In this document: piece by piece, positions 51,843 through 59,701 of the stretch | How positions within the stretch are numbered: position 1 is the stretch's first letter | Layout of the letters: each line of letters opens with the position of its first letter | DNA from: an uncultured Bacteroidales bacterium | GTDB lineage: Bacteria > Bacteroidota > Bacteroidia > Bacteroidales > UBA932 | Length of the DNA stretch: 64,000 bases | Assembly: GCA_934695325.1 (NCBI GenBank) | Contig: CAKUVD010000002.1 | Coordinates: 186,001 to 250,000 of the forward strand | Reading direction: 5' to 3' | Made by a program: the position numbers and the translations under genes | Notes under the pieces: generated by a model | Seen by the model: the letters and a program-made list of their open reading frames with translations, nothing else | What the model was told of the DNA's origin: nothing | Databases searched by the model: none

Positions 51843-53078
51843 ATGAAACGAATCTTTTATGCACTGGCCGCCATCGTGGTGGCTTCTTGCGGAACTCCGA
51901 AAAAATCCGCTTCTGGTCAGGAGACACAGGATGCTCCGGCTGCAAATGATATGATAACTACGCTTCCGGTCAAGTCACCGAAGCCGGTCAATGTCGATGC
52001 TACGGAGGTAGACAGGACAGCCTTCGCACTCTCTCTGTTTAATTCTGCGTTGTCGGAAAGCGACGACAAGTCCGCAAATCTCATTGTGTCGCCGTACAGC
52101 GCAGGAATGGCGTTGTCAATGCTTGCGGACGGGGCTGCCGGGGACACCAGGGCGGAGCTCCTTTCCGCATTGTGCGGCTCGTCTTATGCAGGAGATGTCC
52201 TGAAACAGGGGAGCGGCTATTCCATCTCCAGCGCGAATTCCATCTGGCTGAAAAATGGATTCGAGATACTCCCGGCCTATAAGAAGAGCCTGGAGTACTC
52301 CTACAAGGCGATGATCGCCGAGCGCGATTTCTCCAGTCCGGCCACTGTCAAGGAGATAAACAAGTGGTGCTCCAGCAATACCGCAGGCCGCATCCCTGAA
52401 ATCATTGACGAGATCAGCCCAGATATGATGATGTTCATTATCAATGCCTTGTATTTCAAGGCTCCGTGGCAGTACCAGTTCGACAAGAACTCTACATATC
52501 CTGAGGTGTTCCATAGCCCGTCCGGCGACATCAAGACTGACTTTATGCACATAAGCGAAAATTTCAGGTGCGGCGAGAACGATGCCTGCAAATATGCCGT
52601 CCTGCCGTACAAGTCCGGTGACTACAAGATGGCTTTGCTCCTCCCGGACGAGGGGGCCGATATCGCCAGCCTTCTGGCCTCTGTCTCTGCTTCAGATATT
52701 GAAGCGGCGCTCTCTGGGGCGACTTCTCGGAAAGTGGCATTGTCAATGCCGAAGTTCAAGATCAATACTACATTGATACTTAACGATATACTGAGAAAGA
52801 TGGGCGTCAGAAGGGCTTTCGGTGCAGATGCCGACTTCAGCAGGATGACGTCTTCAGGCGTCGCTGTGGACCAGGTTTGTCAGAAGTGCTTCGTCGAAGT
52901 CAATGAAGAAGGCTCCGAGGCTGCCGCAGTCACTTCCGTAGGGGTCAGGCTGACTTCTGTAAGACCCGAAGGGAGGCCGTTCATAATGAGGCTTGACAGG
53001 CCTTTTGTCTTCGCCATAATGGACTCCGCCACAAATGACATCCTGTTCGCAGGACGGATTGCGGCTCCGGAGCGCTAA
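51843..53078 (+). CDS. Serpin family lipoprotein
   Basis: A protein of 411 residues from the ATG at 51843, with a lipobox in AIVVASCGTP (Cys16). It is a complete serpin fold: FALSLFNSALSESDDKSANL, IVSPYSAGMALSMLADGAAG, INKWCSSNTAGRIPEIIDEI, MFIINALYFKAPWQYQF and the breach/hinge FVEVNEEGSEAAAVTS. Counting from the hinge glutamate puts P1 near Thr-Ser in RLTSVR, with Arg residues two before and three after, so the target protease is uncertain. It is anchored to the envelope, probably protecting the surface against host or self proteases, like miropin of Tannerella. It starts 7 bp after the AmpG-like gene. Confidence 0.9.
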   Translation: MKRIFYALAAIVVASCGTPKKSASGQETQDAPAANDMITTLPVKSPKPVNVDATEVDRTAFALSLFNSALSESDDKSANLIVSPYSAGMALSMLADGAAGDTRAELLSALCGSSYAGDVLKQGSGYSISSANSIWLKNGFEILPAYKKSLEYSYKAMIAERDFSSPATVKEINKWCSSNTAGRIPEIIDEISPDMMMFIINALYFKAPWQYQFDKNSTYPEVFHSPSGDIKTDFMHISENFRCGENDACKYAVLPYKSGDYKMALLLPDEGADIASLLASVSASDIEAALSGATSRKVALSMPKFKINTTLILNDILRKMGVRRAFGADADFSRMTSSGVAVDQVCQKCFVEVNEEGSEAAAVTSVGVRLTSVRPEGRPFIMRLDRPFVFAIMDSATNDILFAGRIAAPER

Positions 53079-53088
53079 ATCCTATGAG

Positions 53089-54360
53089 ATGAAGAATGCT
53101 TTGAGAATACTGGCATTGACCGCGGCGTTCATCGTGGCGGTGCCGTTTGCGTCATTCGCCAGGCAGCAGAAGGTACGTGTCGGCATAGAGGTCCTGGAAG
53201 GCAGAAGCTTCGAGGGATTGCGCGGAAAGCGTGTCGGCTTGGTTACAAACCCTAGCGGTGTGGACAGCCGTCTCCGTTCCACGATAGACATACTGGCCGG
53301 TGCTGAGGATGTGAGTCTTGTGGCTCTTTTCGGCCCGGAGCACGGTGTCAGGGGAGATGCCTATGCTGGCGATGCGGTAGGGGATTCGGTGGATCCTCAG
53401 ACGGGCGTGAAAGTCTATTCCATCTACGGGAAGTACCGCGAACCGTCACAGGAGATGCTTGAAGGCATTGACGTGATGGTGTATGACATCCAGGATGTAG
53501 GAACCAGGTCTTATACCTTCATCAGCACTCTCGGGCTCGTGATGCGTGCGTGCGCCAAGAAAGGCATTGAAGTGATGGTGCTTGACCGTCCGAATCCTCT
53601 CGGCGGAGAAAAGGTGGAGGGCTGTTGCGTGGAGCCTGGGTTCTATTCCTTCGTGAGCGAGTTCCATATTCCGTACATATATGGACTTACCGTGGGCGAA
53701 CTTGCCATCCTGATCAATGAAGAGGGCCTGAACTGCGGACAGCGTGGCGAGGATGCCCATCTGAAATGCAAGCTGAGTGTCATCCCGATGGACGGATGGC
53801 GCCGCAATATGACATTCGTGCAGACGGGCTTGCCGTGGGTGCTTCCGTCGCCTAACATCCCTTATCCTCAGTCTGCCGTGGATTATCCATCGGCAGGAAT
53901 CGCCGGGGAGATGTACGGCTATCTTAATATCGGTGTCGGGTACACATTGCCATTCGAGACCTTCGCCGCCTCGTGGATTGATGCGGACAGGCTGAAGGCG
54001 GAACTTGACAGCTATGGCCTTCCTGGCGTGGCTTTCCGCGCCATCCACTACAAGCCTATAGCCGGAAGTTCGCAAGGAAGACTGATACACGGAGTTCAGT
54101 TCCATTATTATGACTATGGCGCCGCTGATATCTCTCTGACACAGTTCTATGTGATGCAGGCCTTGAACAGGCTGTATCCGGAGAGGAATCCTTTCACTAT
54201 GGCTAAGGATCGTGTGGGTATGTTCGACAAGGTATGTGGTACGGATTATGTAAGAAAGGAGTTCTCGAAGAGGCTTGAGGTTTCCGATATCATCGGATAC
54301 TGGAAGAAGGATGCCGAGGCGTTCAAGGCTCTATCGAAAAAGTATTACCTTTATAAGTAG
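53089..54360 (+). CDS. namZ: Exo-beta-N-acetylmuramidase NamZ (DUF1343, GH171)
   Basis: A protein of 423 residues from the ATG at 53089, with a signal peptide (LALTAAFIVAVPFASFA). The DUF1343 signature is complete: VGLVTNPSGVDSRLRSTIDI, LFGPEHGVRGDAYAGD with Glu84 (the Glu proposed as catalytic in NamZ), VYSIYGKYREPSQEML, DVMVYDIQDVGTRSYTF, MVLDRPNPLGGEKVEG, PWVLPSPNIPYPQSA. NamZ removes terminal MurNAc from the non-reducing end of peptidoglycan fragments in the periplasm. It sits 10 bp after the serpin and close to the AmpG-like permease, as in the peptidoglycan-salvage loci of Tannerella. Confidence 0.9.
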   Translation: MKNALRILALTAAFIVAVPFASFARQQKVRVGIEVLEGRSFEGLRGKRVGLVTNPSGVDSRLRSTIDILAGAEDVSLVALFGPEHGVRGDAYAGDAVGDSVDPQTGVKVYSIYGKYREPSQEMLEGIDVMVYDIQDVGTRSYTFISTLGLVMRACAKKGIEVMVLDRPNPLGGEKVEGCCVEPGFYSFVSEFHIPYIYGLTVGELAILINEEGLNCGQRGEDAHLKCKLSVIPMDGWRRNMTFVQTGLPWVLPSPNIPYPQSAVDYPSAGIAGEMYGYLNIGVGYTLPFETFAASWIDADRLKAELDSYGLPGVAFRAIHYKPIAGSSQGRLIHGVQFHYYDYGAADISLTQFYVMQALNRLYPERNPFTMAKDRVGMFDKVCGTDYVRKEFSKRLEVSDIIGYWKKDAEAFKALSKKYYLYK

Positions 54361-54395
54361 GCGTGTGCGCCGCTTTTAAAAAAAACTATTTGACT

Positions 54396-55928
54396 ATGAA
54401 AGAGATCAGAAACATCGCGATGGCCTCGCTGGCGGCGTTGGCATTGCTTTCCGCTTCAAACAATGATATTTATGCGCAGGTGCGCAGGTCTACGACCACT
54501 ACTCAGAACCGTTCGACATCGGGCGGCTCCTCTTCTCAGACGAGGTCGTCTTCTTCGTCATCGCAGACTCGCACTTCCGGGTCGCAGACACGGTCTTCAT
54601 CATCACAGACACGGTCTTCGGCGACTTCACAGACTAGAAGCTCCTCGTCTCAGGTTCGTCAATCGGGCTCGTCGTCCCAGGTGAGACAGTCCGGCAGTAC
54701 GTCGCAGACCCGCCAGAGCGGCAGTTCGTCTTCCTATCAGCAGCGCGGCACAGGCAGTCAGGTTCGCCAGTCCGGAACCTCGTCTCAGGTTCGTCAATCG
54801 GGCTCGTCGTCCCAGGTGAGACAGTCCGGCAGTACGTCGCAGACCCGGCAGAGCGGAACTTCATCTCAGGTGCGCCAGTCGGGCAGTTCTTCGCAGACAC
54901 GTCAGAACACTACCACCGATACTCGCAGGACCAGTTCCAGTTCATCCGTAAGGACATCTTCGGGAAGCGAACATAGGGTGGCTCAGCCGGTCGGAGGGAA
55001 TAACGGCTCATCGCAGTCTCGCCAGTCATCATCATCCAGCAGCACCGTAAGGAGAAATACCAATGTGACAAGAAGCGGTCTCGGCACCGTCACCAGCCAG
55101 ATGCGCTCACAGTCAGGCAGTGACTATCGCACGCCGTCATCAGGGCGTCCCGGCTCCAGAATGGACAATTCAAGTGATTTCCGTATTGAGGATCATAATG
55201 TGCAGAGAGTACCGCCTCGCGACCGCGATTTCATGCCGTATGACCGTCCGGGCCATTTCTATGACCGTCACGATCCACACTGCTTTGGATTCAGGGTCGA
55301 GATGCTTCCTCCAAGACATAAGGTAGTAAGATACTTCGGCATTGACTATTACATATATAATGATGTGTATTACAGGCCTTACGGCGGACATTACATCGTG
55401 TGCCGCCCTCCTTTCGGAGTGACCGTGGCCCGCTCTGTATCAGATCTGGCTTTCGCTGCCGTGAACTTTGCATTTTACTCCAATGTGTATAGGACATATA
55501 GTGCCATTGATGCGAACAACAGGTATATTGACCAGCAGAACAGGATTATTGCCCAGAACAATGCGACTATCATGGCGCAGAATAATTATATTGCGATGAA
55601 TCCTAACTCGGCGATGTCGTCTTATGAGATTGCGAACCGTCTCGGACTTGTACAGAGTTATGCGTATGCTGACAGGAACTACTTCTATGAGGATGGCGTG
55701 TTCTACATCGTCAATGCCAATGGCAAGTATCAGGTGATTGTCCCTCCTGCGGGAGCGCTGGTGCAGAATCTTCCGGAAGATTATGACACCATCACCCTCG
55801 GAGGTGTCCAGTATTACAGAGTTGATGACACCGTGTATCGTCTCACCCTTGTGAGCGGCGCTCCTTATCTGGAAGTGCTCGGACAGATGTACGGCAAGAT
55901 GGCCCGTGACTACGGCTATGGGTATTAG
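54396..55928 (+). CDS. Ser/Gln/Arg/Thr-repeat exported protein with DUF6515-like C-terminus
   Basis: A protein of 510 residues from the ATG at 54396, signal peptide MKEIRNIAMASLAALALLSA. Residues about 25-260 are low-complexity, almost wholly Ser, Gln, Arg, Thr and Gly in the pattern SSSQVRQSGSTSQTRQSG, with a 135-bp DNA-level duplication. Residues 290-510 are folded: FGFRVEMLPPRHKVVRYFGI, DYYIYNDVYYRPYGGHYIVC, RPPFGVTVA, then YFYEDGVFYIVNANGKYQVI and LGGVQYYRVDDTVYRLTLV. These resemble the DUF6515 family of exported proteins. The basic Arg-rich repeats should bind acidic polymer or DNA; the repeat number is likely to vary between strains. Confidence 0.65.
   Translation: MKEIRNIAMASLAALALLSASNNDIYAQVRRSTTTTQNRSTSGGSSSQTRSSSSSSQTRTSGSQTRSSSSQTRSSATSQTRSSSSQVRQSGSSSQVRQSGSTSQTRQSGSSSSYQQRGTGSQVRQSGTSSQVRQSGSSSQVRQSGSTSQTRQSGTSSQVRQSGSSSQTRQNTTTDTRRTSSSSSVRTSSGSEHRVAQPVGGNNGSSQSRQSSSSSSTVRRNTNVTRSGLGTVTSQMRSQSGSDYRTPSSGRPGSRMDNSSDFRIEDHNVQRVPPRDRDFMPYDRPGHFYDRHDPHCFGFRVEMLPPRHKVVRYFGIDYYIYNDVYYRPYGGHYIVCRPPFGVTVARSVSDLAFAAVNFAFYSNVYRTYSAIDANNRYIDQQNRIIAQNNATIMAQNNYIAMNPNSAMSSYEIANRLGLVQSYAYADRNYFYEDGVFYIVNANGKYQVIVPPAGALVQNLPEDYDTITLGGVQYYRVDDTVYRLTLVSGAPYLEVLGQMYGKMARDYGYGY
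54643..54721 (+). repeat. Intragenic direct repeat, copy 1
   Basis: 79 bp identical to 54778-54856 except for one base (54713 C versus 54848 G); the first 70 bp are perfect. The copies are 135 bp apart, that is 45 codons in frame. Confidence 0.9.
54778..54856 (+). repeat. Intragenic direct repeat, copy 2
   Basis: The partner of 54643-54721. In-frame spacing allows gain or loss of the 45-residue unit without a frameshift. Confidence 0.9.
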
Positions 55929-56000
55929 CCTGCCTGCTTGCGCATATTTTTTCAGAAGCCGCTATCCGGAATCCGGAGGATGCTATAAAAAATCAGATTA

Positions 56001-56879
56001 ATGCCAGTCATAGGAGTTTTTGATTCCGGCGAAGGCGGGTTGTCAGTCCTGAAGGAGATAACCCGTCTTCTTCCTGATGAACGATACATATATTTTTCGG
56101 ACAATGCGCATTGTCCTTATGGTGAGAAGTCTCCTGAATATATCCAGGCTCGTGCCCGTGCGATTACGGAACTGATGCTCCGTGAAGGTGCCGATATCAT
56201 CGTAGTGGCTTGCAACACTGCGACCGCCGCGGCTATATCGACTTTGCGTGCCGAGTATTCGGATGCGGCATCATCTGTAGTTCGGGAGAGAATGCTGACA
56301 TTGACCTCGGGCCGGCACGATCATATAAGGTTCATAGGTATGGAGCCGGCCGTGAAGCCTGCCGCATTGGGCACGCGCACCGGCGTGATAGGGGTGCTTG
56401 CGACGGCTGGCACCCTGAAAGGCTCGAAGTACCTCCACACTAAAGAGAGTGTGGATGGCAATGTCCGTGTAGTCGAGCACGTGGGGCAGGGGTTTGTGGA
56501 GCTTGTGGAGAATGGCATCCTGTCCGGCCCGGAGGCTGAAAAAGTCGTAAGAGCCAGCTTGAGTCCGCTTCTGGATGCAGGTGCGGACACCATTGTCCTC
56601 GGCTGCACGCATTATCCGTTCCTTCTTCCTGTGCTTCAGAAAGTCGCCGGCCCCGGAATCCGCTTCATTGACCCGGCCCCGGCTGTGGCCCGTCAGCTGG
56701 TCAGTGTGATGAAAGATGAGAAACTGCTGGCTCCGGATGCTGAGACGACCGCTCCTGCTCCGACATTGCAAGTTAAGCTTCTATCCTCAGGTGACCCAGC
56801 TCCGCTCCACCGCCTCGTCGGAATGATTTATGGCCACGGCTCAGAGTCCCTGTCACCGCATGGTGAATCCCAGGTCTGA
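56001..56879 (+). CDS. murI: Glutamate racemase
   Basis: A protein of 292 residues. The signature is complete: IGVFDSGEGGLSVLKEI, FSDNAHCPYGEKSPEYI, IIVVACNTATAAAI (first catalytic Cys) and IVLGCTHYPFLLPVLQK (second catalytic Cys and His). It makes D-glutamate for peptidoglycan. After LRAEYSDAASS there is an insert of about 20 residues (VVRERMLTLTSGRHDHIRF) before the conserved IGMEPAVKPA; most homologues have only a short loop there. The final 20 residues are Ser/His-rich and extend past the usual end. It lies 72 bp after the repeat-protein gene. Confidence 0.92.
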   Translation: MPVIGVFDSGEGGLSVLKEITRLLPDERYIYFSDNAHCPYGEKSPEYIQARARAITELMLREGADIIVVACNTATAAAISTLRAEYSDAASSVVRERMLTLTSGRHDHIRFIGMEPAVKPAALGTRTGVIGVLATAGTLKGSKYLHTKESVDGNVRVVEHVGQGFVELVENGILSGPEAEKVVRASLSPLLDAGADTIVLGCTHYPFLLPVLQKVAGPGIRFIDPAPAVARQLVSVMKDEKLLAPDAETTAPAPTLQVKLLSSGDPAPLHRLVGMIYGHGSESLSPHGESQV

Positions 56880-56959
56880 TCTGCTGAAAATTGACAGGCA
56901 AAATGATTCATAGTGCTTATATATGCTTGTCAATAAACGATTTACGACATCTTTATCCA

Positions 56960-56988
56960 TTGCGGAGAAGAATTAATTCATATATTTG
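56960..56988 (+). promoter_or_regulatory. Promoter for the tandem BACON/LRR genes
   Basis: TTG (56960-56962), 18 nt, TATATTTG (56981-56988). The leader to 57109 would be about 110 nt, unusually long for this window. Confidence 0.6.
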
Positions 56989-57108
56989 TGTAGAAACGAA
57001 CTTACTACGCTCCCTGAAACAGGGAGAAATTGTGCGAGAGAGAGGGGTGGGCGTGGCGGATGCGCCAGCCCTTTGTGAAGCGAAGACAACTTCTTACTTA
57101 CACATTAT

Positions 57109-59691
57109 ATGAACAACAAATTCCTTCTGCTATGCATTGCAGCCGCATTGACGGTGTGTAATGCCTGTAGTGAAAAACAAGACACTGGTCGGGAAGAAGA
57201 GACATTGACGCTTAAAGCTTCTTCCAAAGGGACTCCCGTCACCGTCAGCGAAGACGGGAAGACAGCAGCCGTGACATTCAGCGCGGCACGCTCCTATGCA
57301 ATCACCGAAGTAATATCCGCATTGGAATGGCAATGCTCTGTAGATGAAGACGCCGAAGATTGGTGCCACACGGAACCTCTCGGCGGAGGCTTCAGGATAA
57401 CCGTTGCCCCGAACACCGGATTCAGCGAAAGAAAAGCCATTGTTACGATCACTTACGAGGACAATGCGGCAGCTACCGTAGCCGTGACACAGAAAAGTCT
57501 CGATGCTGAGCCTCAGCTGCTTCTGGAAAAGGACGAAGTGGCATTCCCAGAGGCTGGGAAATCCGTCACCCTGTCCGTGCTCACGAATATGCCGGACTGG
57601 GACGTCTCAGTACCTGAGGACGCATCCTGGCTCACGGTCACGAAGGACAAGAGTCTCAGTACATTGACAATAACCGCGTCTGAAAACACCGCTGGTGCCG
57701 ACAGGACATCTGCATTGACCTTTACAGGGGCTCAGGCCGGGAAGACTCTTCTGACCCGGGAGATTCCGGTCGAGCAGTGGGGGCCGAGCCTCGTCCTCTC
57801 CGTCACCGTCGGTTCGGGGGACAAGGTTGTGCTGCCTTTTGCCGGAAAGGATATGGACCTCAGCGTCGATTGGGGTGATTCTGAGGACTTTGACCCGACA
57901 CGAGTGCGCGGTACCATCGCATCCATCAGCAGCATGGTGGACTATCTTGACTATATCTACGCGGAGTCCGGAACATACGACATCACAGTGCACGGCGTGG
58001 TCCCGATCATTACCGCCTATCTCGATAACGTGTTGATGGACAGTAAGTATATGCGTAAGATCACGGCTGTGAAATCGTGGGGCAAGGGCCCGTTCCAGCT
58101 GCTGACATCGGCATTCTATAACGCAGGCCTGAAATCTGTCGCTTCGGATAAGTACGGCGCCCTCGCCAGCGTTACGGATGTCAGAAGCATCTTCATGAAC
58201 TGTGCAAGCCTTGAAAGCATCCCTGCGGACTTTTTCCAGGGAATGAAGAACGTCACCGATTTCAACAGCGCATTCTTCGGCTGCTCATCCTTCAAGGAAA
58301 TCCCGGCGGGGCTGTTCTCTGGCAACAAGCAGACGACATCATTCGTCTCCACATTCAAGGGGACTGGCATCACATCCGTCCCTGCGGACATCTTCTCCGC
58401 TTGCCCGGACGTGGTGACATTTGAAAGCACATTCGCCGAATGTTCTGACCTTGAGACCGTTCCGGAGCAGCTTTTCAGCCATAATACGAAAGTGACCTCG
58501 TTCAATTCTACGTTCTCCGAATCCGGAATCAAGAGCGTGCCTGCAGGCCTGTTCGCATCATGCCCTGCCGTGACAGACTTCAGCTCGGCGTTCTATGACA
58601 GCGCATTGGAGAGCATCCCTGCAGGACTTTTCTCCGCCAACAAGGAAGTGCTAGACTTCGAGTTCGTATTCAACCGCACCAAGATCCAGACGATTCCGGC
58701 GGACCTTTTCGCCGGCGCAGCCAAGGCCACGAAATTCGAGGCCGCGTTCTACCGTTGCCAGAATCTCGTCTCCATCCCTGCCGGCCTCCTCGACGGCTGT
58801 GTCAATGCAGAAAGTCTCAACCAGCTGTTCAGCTACTGCTCATCACTCAAGACCATCCCTTCCGGCCTGTTCGATAAATGTCAGAAGGTCAATGATGTCG
58901 ATATGTGCTTCAAGGGTACCGGAATCAACGCCGTCCCTTCCGGCCTGTTCGACAACCTGAGAAACGTGACATCTCTCATGAGCATGTTCGAGGGGTGCGA
59001 AGCACTTGAGACCGTCCCTGCCGGGGCGTTCGCTAAATGCACCTCCGTTACTGACTTTTCCAATATCTTCAAGAGCTGCACCTCCCTCAAGAATGTGAAT
59101 GGCGGCATCTTCCCGGCTTCGGCGACGAACATGTCATCGGCATTCTCCGGCTGCTCGGCCCTGGAGTCCATACCTGAGAACCTGTTCTCCGGCCTTGCCA
59201 AGGTGCAGAAGTTCAATAATGTATTCGAGGACTGCTCATCCATCGTCTCCGTCCCTGCCGGGATATTCAAGGACAATGCAGCTGTCGAGAGCTTCGATTA
59301 CGCTTTCTATAACTGCAGCAGCCTCAAGACTGTGGGCAATCCGGAAGATGCAGACGGATGCATATTCAAGTATGCCGCCGATGCAGTGTCTTTCGGATAC
59401 GTATTCCGGAATTGTTCTGCATTGACAGGAATACCTGCGCATACTTTCGCGTTCAACAAGAAGGGCAACTCCTTCCAGTGTACTTTCGACGGCTGCTCGA
59501 GCCTGTCCTGCGAATCACCTTATGCGGAGGTCACTGTGACTTCCGGCGGCGTGTCTTCAGTTAAGAAGATCCATCTTTATGAGAGGAACAGCTCGCAGGA
59601 TGTGTTCTCTGTGCCGTTCTCGTACTCATACTGCTTTGATGGCTGCACTTCGCTCGCCGACTACGACTCTATACCTGATGACTGGAAATAA
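57109..59691 (+). CDS. BACON/leucine-rich-repeat surface lipoprotein A
   Basis: A protein of 860 residues, lipobox in LTVCNACSEKQ (Cys20). Residues 25-220 are two BACON-like domains (AVTFSAARSYAITEVISALE, PDWDVSVPEDASWLTVTKDK). Residues 225-310 are PKD/BspA-like (LSVDWGDSEDFDP, YAESGTYDITVHG). Residues 320-860 hold about 18 repeats of about 24 residues with the pattern FssaFygCssLesIPaglF (SSFKEIPAGLF, SALESIPENLF, SSIVSVPAGIF), a curved leucine-rich array. It is probably a surface adhesin or glycoprotein binder. It is the paralogue of the next gene, 10 bp downstream. Its DNA contains normal CATG density, unlike 5.75-57.9 kb. Confidence 0.75.
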   Translation: MNNKFLLLCIAAALTVCNACSEKQDTGREEETLTLKASSKGTPVTVSEDGKTAAVTFSAARSYAITEVISALEWQCSVDEDAEDWCHTEPLGGGFRITVAPNTGFSERKAIVTITYEDNAAATVAVTQKSLDAEPQLLLEKDEVAFPEAGKSVTLSVLTNMPDWDVSVPEDASWLTVTKDKSLSTLTITASENTAGADRTSALTFTGAQAGKTLLTREIPVEQWGPSLVLSVTVGSGDKVVLPFAGKDMDLSVDWGDSEDFDPTRVRGTIASISSMVDYLDYIYAESGTYDITVHGVVPIITAYLDNVLMDSKYMRKITAVKSWGKGPFQLLTSAFYNAGLKSVASDKYGALASVTDVRSIFMNCASLESIPADFFQGMKNVTDFNSAFFGCSSFKEIPAGLFSGNKQTTSFVSTFKGTGITSVPADIFSACPDVVTFESTFAECSDLETVPEQLFSHNTKVTSFNSTFSESGIKSVPAGLFASCPAVTDFSSAFYDSALESIPAGLFSANKEVLDFEFVFNRTKIQTIPADLFAGAAKATKFEAAFYRCQNLVSIPAGLLDGCVNAESLNQLFSYCSSLKTIPSGLFDKCQKVNDVDMCFKGTGINAVPSGLFDNLRNVTSLMSMFEGCEALETVPAGAFAKCTSVTDFSNIFKSCTSLKNVNGGIFPASATNMSSAFSGCSALESIPENLFSGLAKVQKFNNVFEDCSSIVSVPAGIFKDNAAVESFDYAFYNCSSLKTVGNPEDADGCIFKYAADAVSFGYVFRNCSALTGIPAHTFAFNKKGNSFQCTFDGCSSLSCESPYAEVTVTSGGVSSVKKIHLYERNSSQDVFSVPFSYSYCFDGCTSLADYDSIPDDWK

Positions 59692-59701
59692 GTAGATTGA
59701 T

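Noticed and set aside
54500..54920. CRISPR array in the repetitive stretch
   Set aside because: Repeats are in-frame codons of a Ser/Gln/Arg protein, with irregular spacing and no unique spacers.
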